Shown: positions 1-10,930, numbered from the stretch's first letter. The stretch is 18,965 nt of DNA from Christensenella sp. UBA1260 (GCA_002308155.1 DBVQ01000041.1:1-18965); one strand, 5' to 3'. Program-made: numbers and translations. Notes: generated by a model from the letters alone, not told the origin.

Positions 1-22
1 CTATTCGCCAAACTGTGCGGTT
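1..22. other. Downstream flank of the giant surface-protein gene
   Basis: Only 22 bases lie beyond the stop codon of the giant gene. I see no gene here. Read on the minus strand, an AACCGC segment follows the stop and could be the first arm of a terminator, but the window ends before a second arm would appear, so no terminator can be called. Confidence 0.3.
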
Positions 23-3000
23 TTAATCAAGGAGTTCCTTTTTAAGACGACGTTTCTTCAACCCAATGTAAAGTCCTGTTGCAAGGACGATAAGAGCTGC
101 TGCGCCTGCAACACCTGTGCCGATCCAAACTGCAAGCATTGGAGTCTCTCTGCCCGCCTTGACAAAGACGAGTGAGCCAAGCGTGTCAGTTTCATAGATG
201 AGCATGCCGTCTTCAACCTTGTAGTCTGTGAGCTTTTCAAGTCTTGTCGTGCCGTTGTCATTGAGCACTGTTCTGTAAATTGCAGTGCCGTCAAGGCTAT
301 TCAAGAGTTCAGGTGTAAGCTCAACGCTCACGGTTGTCGGAGAACTCAAATCAATCTTTTGACCACCGAGATAGAGGTTCATTCTGATGATCGTTGTGAT
401 CGTGACTGATGTGTTGAGTTCCTTCTCAATCGCCGGCATAAATGCCTCGTCGATTGCTGCATAGTATGCATCATCGTCAGCAGAACTTACATTGTTCTTG
501 TAAACGTACTTGACTTCAAACTTGTCGGTGAGCAACGTATGTTGTGCTTGACCGGCTTCTTGTTTGAGTTCAAGCGATGCCTTGACATCATTGCCTTCGG
601 CAAAATCAATCTTGGTGACAACAAGTTCAAGTGTGCCTGTTGCCGTTGTTGCCGTTTGTTTGCCGGACACAATTATGCTTTGTGTGATGTCAAAGTTGTC
701 TTTCTTGCTGGAATCTTTGAGCACAACTTGGAACGGATATCTGCCCGAATTGCCAAATACGAACTTGCCGTTTTCCATTTTGACAACGCTCTCGTCCACA
801 GCCTTGATTACTCCGTTTTCAATCTTGAACATAGCTTCGCCGCCGACAAGGATTTGCACCATCAAGTCATCGTTTGTGAGCAATGAAATCGCATTGCCTC
901 TCTCGTCCTTTGACGGAGCGATGCTCCTGATTGAGTAGCCGATAGAATAGCCCTTGTCAGGTTCATAGAGTTGCTCAACTGCATAATCAAGATCAACAAC
1001 GACAGACGCCTTTGTAATTGAATATTGGATTTCAATGTTGCCGTCTTCATAGTTGGAGTTGTGCGGGTCAAAGTGCAGATACACGACATAACTGCCCGCA
1101 TCTCTCATCTCGTCGACAGGATAGTAGTTGCCTTCAACCTTCTTGGCGTATGTTTGAGAGAAGTAGTCTTCGTTCGGGCTGAGGTTGTCATCAACCATTG
1201 CCTTGACCACGTTGTAAACGTGGGATGTGCCGTCATATCTTACGCTGTCACGCGGTGCACGGAGATTTGCGCTTGCCTTGTTGACAACAAGTTTGACAGA
1301 ATCTTGTCCGCCGTCAACTTTTGTGCTCCAAGTGAGTGCATAACCGTTTGTATCGTATTCGTCAACCACGACAGGACGTGTGAGGATAAACTCGCCATTG
1401 TATTCGCCCGCATTGAGAACTTCGTTCTTGTCGCCGACAAATGAATAGATGTCGCCGTCCTTGCCGCCTGCAAACACAACTGCCATCGTTGTTTGGCCAT
1501 TGCCGCTGTAAGTTGTGATGTATGCGTCGCCTTCCTTGGTGGCCATGCCTACGCCGCTCAATGTTGGCATCTTGATTGTGAGCGTTGGGACTGTCGCTGT
1601 GAAGCTGGAGCCTGCAAACACATATCTGTATTCGCCTGCAACGCTGTCATAAACGACTGTACCAAAGTGCACGTTGTAGTTGGAGTGTTCTGCATCAAAG
1701 CCTTCAGCACCCTTGATGATGAGCACATAGTCTCCATTGAATCTCTCATCGCTGTTGACCATTGCAGTTGCGCTGATTGGTTGTTCGTTTGTCGCGCCGT
1801 TTTCAAATGCGCTGAACCAATATCTTGGAGTGTTTGAACCAAAGATGCTCGCGATGCTTTCGCCTGATGCTCTACCCTCGTTGCCGTTCTTGTCAAAGTA
1901 GTTGAGGTTTACAAGCGGAGTTTCCGCACCGTATTCCTTTTCATAATCCTTGACTGCCGCAACGACATACATATCTTTCTTCAAAACTTCAAGGCGGCTG
2001 GATTGTCCGTCAGGAGAATCGCCCGTGTATTCCAAGATAAACTTGAAGTTCTTTGCATCGCCGTTGTCAAGAGTATAGCTAAGTGCAATATCGCCTGCCT
2101 TTGGTCTTGAAAGTGTAAAGCTTGCACGGACCTTTGGCAATGTGATGTTGCTGTATTGGCTGAGGCGGACATAATATGTTTCATATTCTGCGGCATTGTA
2201 TTCAACAAGCGTATAAACACCTTCGTTGGATCTTGTATAGAGTTTTGCAAGGATATGACTCATATAAGGCAAGTCAGATGCATCAACATCATCGCCCAAA
2301 GTTGCAACAAGACCAACAGCCTTCAAGAACTCGGTGTACTTGATCATAACGCCTGCATCTGAAAGCTCAAGGTCAAATCCATTGATCGTGTATGTGATGT
2401 CGCCTTTGAGTGATGAGAGGTTTGTACCATACACCATTGTTCCGTTTGCAAGGCTTGCAGTAATGCTGATCTTGTCAATTGTTGCACGGAGACGCTCTGT
2501 TCTCAATGTGCCGTATGTATAGTTGTTTGCATCAGCACCGCCGAGCTTCTCTGCCTTGACAACAACATATGTGTTGCCGACAGTTGCGCTTTCAAACTCA
2601 GCAGAAACACCAACGATGTAGAGGTCGTCGCCCTCTTTGCCAATGCCTGCTTCGTTGTAGGTGTAGTCAATGCCACTCAAGCCGTAGAACTTGGTTGTGC
2701 CATCATATGGTCTTGTGTATACGTCTCTAACATCTGCATCTGCAAGTTCGCCATCAACAGCACCTGTGTAGCTGTCAACAACGCGATACACATTTGTTGC
2801 AACGCTATCAATATCAATCACATAAACTTCGTCAATAATTGCATTTGCAGCTCTTGCAGCATCAACTTTTGCCGAATTGCTCTCAAGGATATACTTTGTA
2901 TAGACACGTTGTTTGATGTTGTTGATGACAGCAGCAAGTTGACGGATTGTACCCTTTGCATCATTTGAATATGTGACAGGTGCCGCCAATGTATCTGTGA

Positions 3001-6000
3001 TGTCGCCAGTATAAGCATTGTCAACAAGATATGCATCAAGATAATCAGGATCATCCTCTGTGCCGATATTGACTTTGTAGAAGCCGACAATATGTTCTCT
3101 TGCCTTGTAGAGTTTGAATATCTCAGTTGTCGCAATATACTTGTCAGTTGAATCAATTGCAAAGAAGTATGTAACGACGTTGTCAGTATCAGGATTGTTT
3201 TCATTCTTGATGCTGTCGCTATCATAATAAGCAATTGACCCATCACTGAGTTCGCAGTAGCGATATCCGGATGCAATATAGCCCGCAGACCTCTCAACAG
3301 CATAAGTGAGCACATAGTTCATTATGTCTTGCGACTTGGTGTTCTTGAGTGTTGGGTTGTAAAGCGTGCCCTGCTTTGAACCGATGCTGTATCTTTGACC
3401 TGTATAAGATGAGAGTTCAGTCTCAGTGAGTGCGATGTAATACACGATAGGCGCATATCTGTCTTCGTCAAATGTATCAATGTCGCCTGCAGGGATTTCA
3501 ACATACTCATCTGCGACTTTCTTGTAGGTGCCAAGCGGGCTCTTTGCAAAGTCTGTGTCGCTGATTTCTGCTTTAAACTTGCCGTTGTCGTCTGCAACAA
3601 ATGCAACGTTCTTGTCAATGAAGTATGCACCGCCAAGGGTTTGAACACCATAGGTGTTCTTTTCCTTTTCAAGCTCGCCCCACTTGACAAGTTCATTGCC
3701 GTGTTCGTCAACATAAGCAGTGCCAATTGTGTATCTGATGATATTGTCAGATACACCTTCATCTGCATTGTACACTTTTGAGCCGAGTGTTGCCGAGAAG
3801 GTCACCGGACGCGCATAGATGTATTTTTGGATATTGACACCTGAGATGCTGCCAACCACATAGTTGTTGACAAGATATGCGTGTTCGTGATCTTTTGCCC
3901 TGAGTTCAGGAACGTTGATCTTGACGTTGATTGGAGACGCGCTCACATACTTTTGGTCAAAGAGACCTGTCGCTGTGATCGAGATCCAGTCCCTATCGTC
4001 GGCGACTACGTCGTCAAGTTCGTAGACCTTGATTGTTGCGCTTGCCACTCTTGTGCCGTCATAAACCTTGTCGTGAACAATGATGTTGTTGGAGCTGATG
4101 TTTATGACCTTCTTGGAGATCTCAATTGCTCCGCGCAACTCATAATCTGCGACTGCAGTTGAATCAACAATCGTTTCGGAAATTGATTCATACAAGTCAT
4201 TGTTGTAGCGGACGCCATAAACTGTGTAGTTTTCAAGCAAACCTGAGCTTGTTGTGTCATGGACAGAGAGCCCATGCACGAGTATGTTGTGTGGCAAGAC
4301 GTTGCCATCGCCGTCAATCATGACGTTTGCATTGAGCTCGCCCTTGTCAGAAAGGCTGTATGTCACACCGACGCCGATTTCAAATGCTGCAAGTTCAGTT
4401 GCCAATTCATTTGCAAAGTTGAGAGTTGTGAAGGCGTGGGTTGAGCCGTCTCTTCTGCCCTCAATCTCGCTGTTTTCAAGCAACGAGACACCGTTGTACT
4501 CTCTTGCTACAAAGTTGACGTTTGGCAAAAGCTTTGCCGCATAGATTTGGACTTGCTTCTTTTCTTGTGGGCAAGAGTTGTTGAGATCGTCAACATCAAC
4601 AGTATAGTTTTGTGCAGCAGCACCTGTGACAGGCGAAGCGACAAAGCTTATGTTGTGGAGACCCTTGCCATAGTTCACACCATCAATTTGTGCATTGATT
4701 GTGACAGTTGGATGTTCGCTTCCCACAAACACGCCGTCTTTGAGCACAGCTGTGACTGTGACCGCGCCCATTGAGTTGTAATCACGGTTGTCTGGCGTGA
4801 GTGTTGCAAAGCTTTGATAATTGATTACCTTTGGCACGATGTACGAGTTGACAACGTTCTTCAAACGCAACACCTTGCCTCTCAAATTGCCTCTTTCTGC
4901 ATAGCCGTCATCAAATTGTGCGTTTGCATCAACGTTTTCAAACACAATCTTCTCAGGATTGTCAAATGGGAAGAAGATGACGATGTCAAGTGCATATTGC
5001 GAGACAGCGGTCGCACCGTTGAAGTTGCCACTTTCAAGCACTGCTTTGCCACCTTCCAAGCACTCAACGAGGAGCGCGTTGTTCTCGTTTCTTGCAATTG
5101 ACACATCGCTTATGCGGAGAACATCGGTTCCGTCATATTGTTTTCTGATTGTGACGTCGATTTGGTTGATGATAACAGTGCCTTCTAGGATATAAATCTT
5201 GTTTGAAGGGTCTAGACCTTGTGTCTTGTTGTCAATAAAGCTGATTGTTGCCGATGTGATGACATCCAAACCGTCTTTTACAACAATGATATAGTTTGCG
5301 GCTTTTGCACCGACAAGTTGGAATCCGCTGAGCGTGATTGTCTTTTCGCCCGGATCTTCATCTGCAGGAGTTTCTGCAGGCGGATCAAGTGGTACTGATG
5401 TGTACACTGCACTGCTTGCCGCAAATGCAACATCGTCCGTTGAGAAGACGAGTTGAGCTCTTATATCAGCGATTTGTGTATCGCCATATCTCACGGTGTT
5501 TGTGCCGTCTTTTGTTCTGCTGATACCAACAATATCCGTCTTGTCGATGGTGATTGTGGCACGAGTAATTTCAAATCTCTTTGCGAGATCAGCGGATGAC
5601 AACTCTGCATCAACCACAAAGTTTGCATCGTTTGTTCTGAACGATGTGCCGATTGTAAGACCATAATACTTGGTGTTGTCGCTATAAAGCACTCCGTTTG
5701 AATCGGAAGCATCGTCATTGCGCGTGCCGATTGCAATCATAACATCGCCGTTGCCAAAGAGTGCTCTTGCATAAGCACCGCTGACAATGGATGGGATGAT
5801 CTCACTGTCCACTGATTTGCCTGCAAAAGTGCTGCCGACAGGTTCGCCATTGATTGAAACGACTTCAAAACCAATGCCGTACACGCTGTCCGAATCGCCA
5901 TAAGCTTTTGACAACGTCGGGTTGTGCGTTGGAGCAACTTTAATGATTGCAGGTTTGACAGTGATGTTGAACGGATCAACAAACACCTTGTTCAACGTGC

Positions 6001-9000
6001 TCTCAACGTCATTGCCGTTCATAACGTTTACAGTTATGCCGGAGATTTTGACGAGATAGCTTCCCGCTTCAAGATAAGTGCCGTCGTTCTTGTCTTTGAT
6101 GCTTGCCGTCCAAGTGACCGCATAGGACTTGCCTTCTTCAAGAGCCGGAAGTCCTTCAAAGTTGTCGCCGGAATAAACGATTGATGAAGAGCCATACCAT
6201 TGCAAGCCGTATGTGAACTCGATTGCGCTCTTCAATGAAATGATGATTGCATCTTCAACAACATTGACATCAAATGTGTTTGTGCCGACGATGTTGAAAA
6301 TCATATTTGAGTTGGCAATAGTGCCAATCGTGATTGTATATTGATATCTATGGTCGTAGTCGCCGTCTGCGCCGAGGTCAGTATAGCCATCCGCAAATGC
6401 AAGATGTCCGGCAATTTCGCCTGCAAACTTCTCGTCTGCGGCTGAAAGCGTAAATGTCGGAACGATTGTGCCATAAGCATCTGCCGGATTGAAATCGCCC
6501 TTCTTGACAAGATATTGACCTTCAACGTTCAAATTGACTGTACGCTTTGTGATTGTAAACGTTGCGACGTTTTCTGCAGTGAGCGTGTAGTTTTGGTCAA
6601 CGTCAAACGCAGATGAATCAACGATAAACGCATAGTATGGTTTGAGATCTCCATTTGCGTTTTCGCCGGCTTCTCTCGTGATTGCGCCCTGACCGGAATA
6701 GTAGTACACGCCGCCCTCAATTCTTGGCGAACCGAAGTTTGCAAAGAACGCTTCAAGTGCCGCGGCATCTGCAAATTCGCTCAGGCTGACTGAGAACTCA
6801 AGCACAGGATCCGCATCACCATAGATCTTTGTCTTGCTGACAGTTGCAATATGGATTTGTTTCTTGTGAATTGTGTGGAACGCGCTGATGTATGTAATCT
6901 CATAGTTTTCAATTTCAACTGCGTTGTCCACGATGATTTGATATTCGCCGACTCTCAACGTGCCTGTTTCACTCGTATTGAGTTTGAGAGTGAAGCCTGC
7001 TGTTTCAATTGTCAATTTGTCAAGGCCTGTGACGACATAGTCAAGCGCCGGTGTTTCACCGTACACACTCGAAGTCGTCTTTGCCGAGATTGTGGCAAGA
7101 CCTTTGAGGATTGTAAACGGCAAATAGTTGACAATTTGATAGCCGATCTTGAACTGATAAGATCCTGCCGAGCCTATTGTCTCGCCAGGGGCTGCCGTCG
7201 GAGTTAAAACATACTCGTTGTTTACACTGCTGAGCACATAATTGTCGTTGTCCGTTGGGATGTAGATTGCAACATAGTAGTCGCCAGGAAGTGTTGGTGC
7301 ATTGCCGCCTACGCCATCCGGACATGGGTCGCCGTTTTCATCCAAGAAGTGGAATTTATAAGCCGACTTTGCCGCAGCGAGAGTGGACATCTGCACTTCA
7401 ACAGGTGTTGCAGAATATCTTGAGCTGTATGACGCGGTATAATCAACAACTTGACGATGAGCAAGTTCAAATATGAGCTTTCTCGTCGTGCCGGAATCAA
7501 TTGTGCTGAGTTTTCCGATTGATGTTGCATCAAGCGTATATTCAACAACATGACCATCTGCCAAATTGACAAAGCTGTCGTATGCACCCGCGACTGTCCA
7601 AGCATATTCCGCTGTGTAGTTTGTGAGAACTGTGCTCACAATATTGTCATCGTCGTCCTTTGTGACAAAGGTGTAAGGTGCATAACCTTCGGCAATATCC
7701 ATGCCAAAGTAAATCACGTCGCCACGCTTGAATGTAGAAACAACATCTTCTTCAGAGTTAGTCCGTGTGAGGATTGCTGAGTTTGCCGCAAAATTTGGAT
7801 TTGACTTCACAGATGAATCAATCGTATAGGTGTAGTCATCTGCAAGCACATAGTATTTTGAAATCGTTTCGGAGCAGTTGCCTGCTTGGTCAACAGCCCA
7901 CACAAAGATGACACGCATACCAGGTCCAAGTGCACTCTTCAATGCAATTGCCAATTCGTTTTCGTCGCCGTTGTCAATACGTCTACCGTTGATGACCGCT
8001 CTTTCGTCAAAGTAGTTGCCATAGTCTGCGATGTCAACAAGTGAGAAGTTTGTGAAGAAATCAACAATATTGTTTGCGCCTTCAAAGTCAGCATCGGATG
8101 TGATGTTCTTTATGCCGATATAGACGTTTATGTCTGCTGCATAGTCCTCGTCAAGAAGAGGCTCATTGAACAAGAGAGAAATGTCAAAGTTGAGGTTCTT
8201 TTGTGTGAACCAATGTCTGTTCTCAACAGGGATATCCGTGTTGAAAGCACCCATAGCTTTCAAATAGCTGTCTTCGTCTGCCGGATCGCCCAAAATAAGT
8301 GTCGGGGTTTCAGGCTTGTTTCTGTCTATGCGGAGATATACGCCGCCGTTCCAGCCATCTGAGGCTTGAACAGAATAATCGTCTTCATAGTTTTGACCTG
8401 CAAAAATCGTAAACGATGTGCGCAAGTCAACAGTTGGATAGAGCCCAGTAAGCGCATTGGCACCATCTGGGAACGTCAACACAATTTCGCCGTTTGCCGC
8501 ATCATATTCAATTGTGACAGTGATTGAATCAAGATCTGTTTCAATCTTTGTTGCATATGTAAGTGAATTGACAGGCTCAGCCAAAGTGTAGGTGTGTTCA
8601 ACCCATTGATATTTATCGCCCACCAATTCGTACACTGTTTCAATGCGTTTTATGATATTTGTGCCGTCAAACACAATACCATAGTTGCCGTTGTCTGTTG
8701 TGAAGATAAGCGTGTTGCCGGAGATACTCGTACCATTGGTGAGTTTGATAGCCAAACTGACGTCGCCCTTGAGCCATTTGCCGTTGTTGGCTTGCGAAAC
8801 AGACTCCGCCTTGCAAATCTTCGGCAAAGTGAGCGGCTCATAATGGCTTCCTATCTTGACATAGTATTCAATCAGTCCGGCATACAATGTCATGTTCCCT
8901 ACATAATCCTCTATTGGAGAACCAACCAGCACATACTCGTTGCCATCTTTGAAGTAAAGGTGTGCCGAGTCAATCTTGACATACTGCCCTTGATATTCAA

Positions 9001-10927
9001 ACCAACGTGGGTTTGCATTGTACAAGTCCGCATCAAATGTCGGAACTGCATTGTAGTAGTCTTCTTCCCAACCTTCTATACCGACATTTTTGAAATAATT
9101 CAAACTGACGTTGAATGTCGGCTGAGCATAGTCAGCTTTGACATAATAGGTGGAAGAACTTGAAATATTGCCTGCGAGGTCAACCGCCCAGAACGTGAAA
9201 CGATAGTATCCCACGCCCGTTGCGTTTGTTGTGCTGTCTGTCACAGGGTCATTCACTCCGCCATTTGCAAGACCGGAGTTGAAATCATATTCAAAGTTGT
9301 TTATGGACTCATAAGCAATAGGTTGCAATCCTGCATCCTTTATTCCTCCTGTCCCTGCATAACTTGAATATACACGCGCAGGAAGATAATTGGCATTCTC
9401 TGAGTCAGTATATTGCAATATGCTGTCCGCTTTATCAACACGATAGAACCAAATGTATGGTGTGCCGTTTGATGTGTCCGCTTCAGCAAGTGTTGCTGAA
9501 TCTCTAAACAGCGATGTGCGCCACCATTCAATATTTGCAAGTTGCGTCTTGTCGTTTGTGACAGCTTCATGATCTCCAAGCGCAAGTGCCTTTGGTGCTG
9601 TGATGTCAATGCCACTGTATTCAATTGTATATGTCTTTGCAGATGAGCCTGCACCGACGTCCAAAACACTGGTCGTGACACTGGCATTTTGTGTAAGATA
9701 TGACGTGACGGTCACTTCACTTCTGCTGTTTTTTTCAATTTTTGCCTTGCCGACATTAACTCCGCTCACAACAAGATTGATTGTAGTTGAAGTGGATAAG
9801 TCTGTTATATCCACTGAGTTGTCTCCAACCTGCACCGTTTTTATGCCAACGTCAAATGTTAAAGCCCCAATTGGATTATTGTCTTCATCTCTTGCATAAA
9901 CAAACTCATAGTTCTTTGCACTGTATTTAACAACTGTTTTCTTGTAATATGTTACACCACTTTCTGTCTTCGATGTGTTTGTGTATGATTGCATTTTGCC
10001 AGGGAAACTTGACATACTGTCTGTTGCAGTGGAAAGTCTTGATGCAAACGAATCGTACTTAACCGGCCAGGTGGAATCGCCGGAAGTTGTTCTGTATGGA
10101 AACTGCAGTGCTGTATTGATGTCTTCTGCGCTCACTGCATTGGATGCTATTGTATCATTAAAAGAAACGTTGAAAGTAATAATAATATTGTTAACTGTTG
10201 CAGCATTACCAATTGCGTCACCAGGCCAAGTTTGTCCATTACTAAATACCCAAAAAGCCATGGAAAGATATGTGCTGTTTTCATCAAGCGTTTGTTGCTT
10301 AGAAGTGTATGTAGAACCAGGGTCGCCAACGCCAGTATTAGCACTATACGTGGAATCTGATGCAATGACTCCATATCCTGATGAAGTGCCTTTTGTAATT
10401 GAAATATTAGCACTCAAAGTGGCTCTGACTGTAATGCCACTCATAGCGGCAAGATTTTTGAATACATTTGGTACCAAATAATTGGCCACTGCCAACTGAT
10501 AAATCGTATAATGCCTATCTTCAGATGTAGCCCAAGAGAATGTGCCATTTCCACCGGTAACAGAATACGCTGTTGTTGCAAGCAAACTGGTTTTATTCTT
10601 TGTGCTCAACCTATTATTGTCCGTAGACAAAGCAACATTTGTAAAACTCTCCTGAAACTGCAAACTACATGATGATCCATCTTGGGTTACTGTAGTGGAA
10701 CCATAATAATCTAATGTATCATGGTTCCCATGATTACCATAAAACCCGTCTGTGCCTCCATAATAGGCGCCTTCATTTGCCAATGCAACATTGTCCTCAG
10801 CCGGATGTCCTACGTCTGCAAACGAATAGGTCATCGCAAATGCAAAAACGAAACATGCGAAAAGCAATGTGACAAGAGCCACGAGCTTCACAAGGTTCTT
10901 TTTTGAGCTTGATTTGTTTGTTCTCAT
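23..10927 (-). CDS. Giant membrane-anchored surface protein with Ig-like and MBG/YDG-type repeats
   Basis: Predicted 3,634-residue secreted surface protein. The start at 10927 is chosen because an AAGGTGG ribosome site lies 3 bases upstream and a Lys-rich n-region (MRTNKSSSKKN) begins there; a longer version from TTG at 10984 would put 19 charged residues before the signal peptide. Residues 12-31 are hydrophobic, with cleavage likely near residue 31 or 37. Residues about 45-450 form a Ser/Thr-rich region I do not recognise. Ig-like modules with VDxAGN motifs lie near residues 586 and 1012. From about 1280 to 3250 there are repeated beta modules marked by YG(D/E) or YDGT motifs (near 1287, 1369, 1676, 1814, 1930, 2287, 2741, 2832, 2999, 3232), as in MBG and YDG repeat domains. 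Residues about 3597-3622 form a transmembrane helix followed by a Lys/Arg-rich tail. There is no LPXTG motif, so anchoring is probably by the membrane helix. Adhesion or cell-cell contact is inferred; the ligand is unknown. The gene is uninterrupted and has its own promoter. Confidence 0.9.
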   Translation of the reverse strand: MRTNKSSSKKNLVKLVALVTLLFACFVFAFAMTYSFADVGHPAEDNVALANEGAYYGGTDGFYGNHGNHDTLDYYGSTTVTQDGSSCSLQFQESFTNVALSTDNNRLSTKNKTSLLATTAYSVTGGNGTFSWATSEDRHYTIYQLAVANYLVPNVFKNLAAMSGITVRATLSANISITKGTSSGYGVIASDSTYSANTGVGDPGSTYTSKQQTLDENSTYLSMAFWVFSNGQTWPGDAIGNAATVNNIIITFNVSFNDTIASNAVSAEDINTALQFPYRTTSGDSTWPVKYDSFASRLSTATDSMSSFPGKMQSYTNTSKTESGVTYYKKTVVKYSAKNYEFVYARDEDNNPIGALTFDVGIKTVQVGDNSVDITDLSTSTTINLVVSGVNVGKAKIEKNSRSEVTVTSYLTQNASVTTSVLDVGAGSSAKTYTIEYSGIDITAPKALALGDHEAVTNDKTQLANIEWWRTSLFRDSATLAEADTSNGTPYIWFYRVDKADSILQYTDSENANYLPARVYSSYAGTGGIKDAGLQPIAYESINNFEYDFNSGLANGGVNDPVTDSTTNATGVGYYRFTFWAVDLAGNISSSSTYYVKADYAQPTFNVSLNYFKNVGIEGWEEDYYNAVPTFDADLYNANPRWFEYQGQYVKIDSAHLYFKDGNEYVLVGSPIEDYVGNMTLYAGLIEYYVKIGSHYEPLTLPKICKAESVSQANNGKWLKGDVSLAIKLTNGTSISGNTLIFTTDNGNYGIVFDGTNIIKRIETVYELVGDKYQWVEHTYTLAEPVNSLTYATKIETDLDSITVTIEYDAANGEIVLTFPDGANALTGLYPTVDLRTSFTIFAGQNYEDDYSVQASDGWNGGVYLRIDRNKPETPTLILGDPADEDSYLKAMGAFNTDIPVENRHWFTQKNLNFDISLLFNEPLLDEDYAADINVYIGIKNITSDADFEGANNIVDFFTNFSLVDIADYGNYFDERAVINGRRIDNGDENELAIALKSALGPGMRVIFVWAVDQAGNCSETISKYYVLADDYTYTIDSSVKSNPNFAANSAILTRTNSEEDVVSTFKRGDVIYFGMDIAEGYAPYTFVTKDDDDNIVSTVLTNYTAEYAWTVAGAYDSFVNLADGHVVEYTLDATSIGKLSTIDSGTTRKLIFELAHRQVVDYTASYSSRYSATPVEVQMSTLAAAKSAYKFHFLDENGDPCPDGVGGNAPTLPGDYYVAIYIPTDNDNYVLSSVNNEYVLTPTAAPGETIGSAGSYQFKIGYQIVNYLPFTILKGLATISAKTTSSVYGETPALDYVVTGLDKLTIETAGFTLKLNTSETGTLRVGEYQIIVDNAVEIENYEITYISAFHTIHKKQIHIATVSKTKIYGDADPVLEFSVSLSEFADAAALEAFFANFGSPRIEGGVYYYSGQGAITREAGENANGDLKPYYAFIVDSSAFDVDQNYTLTAENVATFTITKRTVNLNVEGQYLVKKGDFNPADAYGTIVPTFTLSAADEKFAGEIAGHLAFADGYTDLGADGDYDHRYQYTITIGTIANSNMIFNIVGTNTFDVNVVEDAIIISLKSAIEFTYGLQWYGSSSIVYSGDNFEGLPALEEGKSYAVTWTASIKDKNDGTYLEAGSYLVKISGITVNVMNGNDVESTLNKVFVDPFNITVKPAIIKVAPTHNPTLSKAYGDSDSVYGIGFEVVSINGEPVGSTFAGKSVDSEIIPSIVSGAYARALFGNGDVMIAIGTRNDDASDSNGVLYSDNTKYYGLTIGTSFRTNDANFVVDAELSSADLAKRFEITRATITIDKTDIVGISRTKDGTNTVRYGDTQIADIRAQLVFSTDDVAFAASSAVYTSVPLDPPAETPADEDPGEKTITLSGFQLVGAKAANYIIVVKDGLDVITSATISFIDNKTQGLDPSNKIYILEGTVIINQIDVTIRKQYDGTDVLRISDVSIARNENNALLVECLEGGKAVLESGNFNGATAVSQYALDIVIFFPFDNPEKIVFENVDANAQFDDGYAERGNLRGKVLRLKNVVNSYIVPKVINYQSFATLTPDNRDYNSMGAVTVTAVLKDGVFVGSEHPTVTINAQIDGVNYGKGLHNISFVASPVTGAAAQNYTVDVDDLNNSCPQEKKQVQIYAAKLLPNVNFVAREYNGVSLLENSEIEGRRDGSTHAFTTLNFANELATELAAFEIGVGVTYSLSDKGELNANVMIDGDGNVLPHNILVHGLSVHDTTSSGLLENYTVYGVRYNNDLYESISETIVDSTAVADYELRGAIEISKKVINISSNNIIVHDKVYDGTRVASATIKVYELDDVVADDRDWISITATGLFDQKYVSASPINVKINVPELRAKDHEHAYLVNNYVVGSISGVNIQKYIYARPVTFSATLGSKVYNADEGVSDNIIRYTIGTAYVDEHGNELVKWGELEKEKNTYGVQTLGGAYFIDKNVAFVADDNGKFKAEISDTDFAKSPLGTYKKVADEYVEIPAGDIDTFDEDRYAPIVYYIALTETELSSYTGQRYSIGSKQGTLYNPTLKNTKSQDIMNYVLTYAVERSAGYIASGYRYCELSDGSIAYYDSDSIKNENNPDTDNVVTYFFAIDSTDKYIATTEIFKLYKAREHIVGFYKVNIGTEDDPDYLDAYLVDNAYTGDITDTLAAPVTYSNDAKGTIRQLAAVINNIKQRVYTKYILESNSAKVDAARAANAIIDEVYVIDIDSVATNVYRVVDSYTGAVDGELADADVRDVYTRPYDGTTKFYGLSGIDYTYNEAGIGKEGDDLYIVGVSAEFESATVGNTYVVVKAEKLGGADANNYTYGTLRTERLRATIDKISITASLANGTMVYGTNLSSLKGDITYTINGFDLELSDAGVMIKYTEFLKAVGLVATLGDDVDASDLPYMSHILAKLYTRSNEGVYTLVEYNAAEYETYYVRLSQYSNITLPKVRASFTLSRPKAGDIALSYTLDNGDAKNFKFILEYTGDSPDGQSSRLEVLKKDMYVVAAVKDYEKEYGAETPLVNLNYFDKNGNEGRASGESIASIFGSNTPRYWFSAFENGATNEQPISATAMVNSDERFNGDYVLIIKGAEGFDAEHSNYNVHFGTVVYDSVAGEYRYVFAGSSFTATVPTLTIKMPTLSGVGMATKEGDAYITTYSGNGQTTMAVVFAGGKDGDIYSFVGDKNEVLNAGEYNGEFILTRPVVVDEYDTNGYALTWSTKVDGGQDSVKLVVNKASANLRAPRDSVRYDGTSHVYNVVKAMVDDNLSPNEDYFSQTYAKKVEGNYYPVDEMRDAGSYVVYLHFDPHNSNYEDGNIEIQYSITKASVVVDLDYAVEQLYEPDKGYSIGYSIRSIAPSKDERGNAISLLTNDDLMVQILVGGEAMFKIENGVIKAVDESVVKMENGKFVFGNSGRYPFQVVLKDSSKKDNFDITQSIIVSGKQTATTATGTLELVVTKIDFAEGNDVKASLELKQEAGQAQHTLLTDKFEVKYVYKNNVSSADDDAYYAAIDEAFMPAIEKELNTSVTITTIIRMNLYLGGQKIDLSSPTTVSVELTPELLNSLDGTAIYRTVLNDNGTTRLEKLTDYKVEDGMLIYETDTLGSLVFVKAGRETPMLAVWIGTGVAGAAALIVLATGLYIGLKKRRLKKELLD

Positions 10928-10930
10928 ATT

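Noticed and set aside
10840..10870. Possible lipobox (LFAC, Cys25) in the giant protein's signal peptide
   Set aside because: Phe at the -2 position is unusual and the hydrophobic core continues beyond the Cys, so an ordinary signal peptide with later cleavage fits better.
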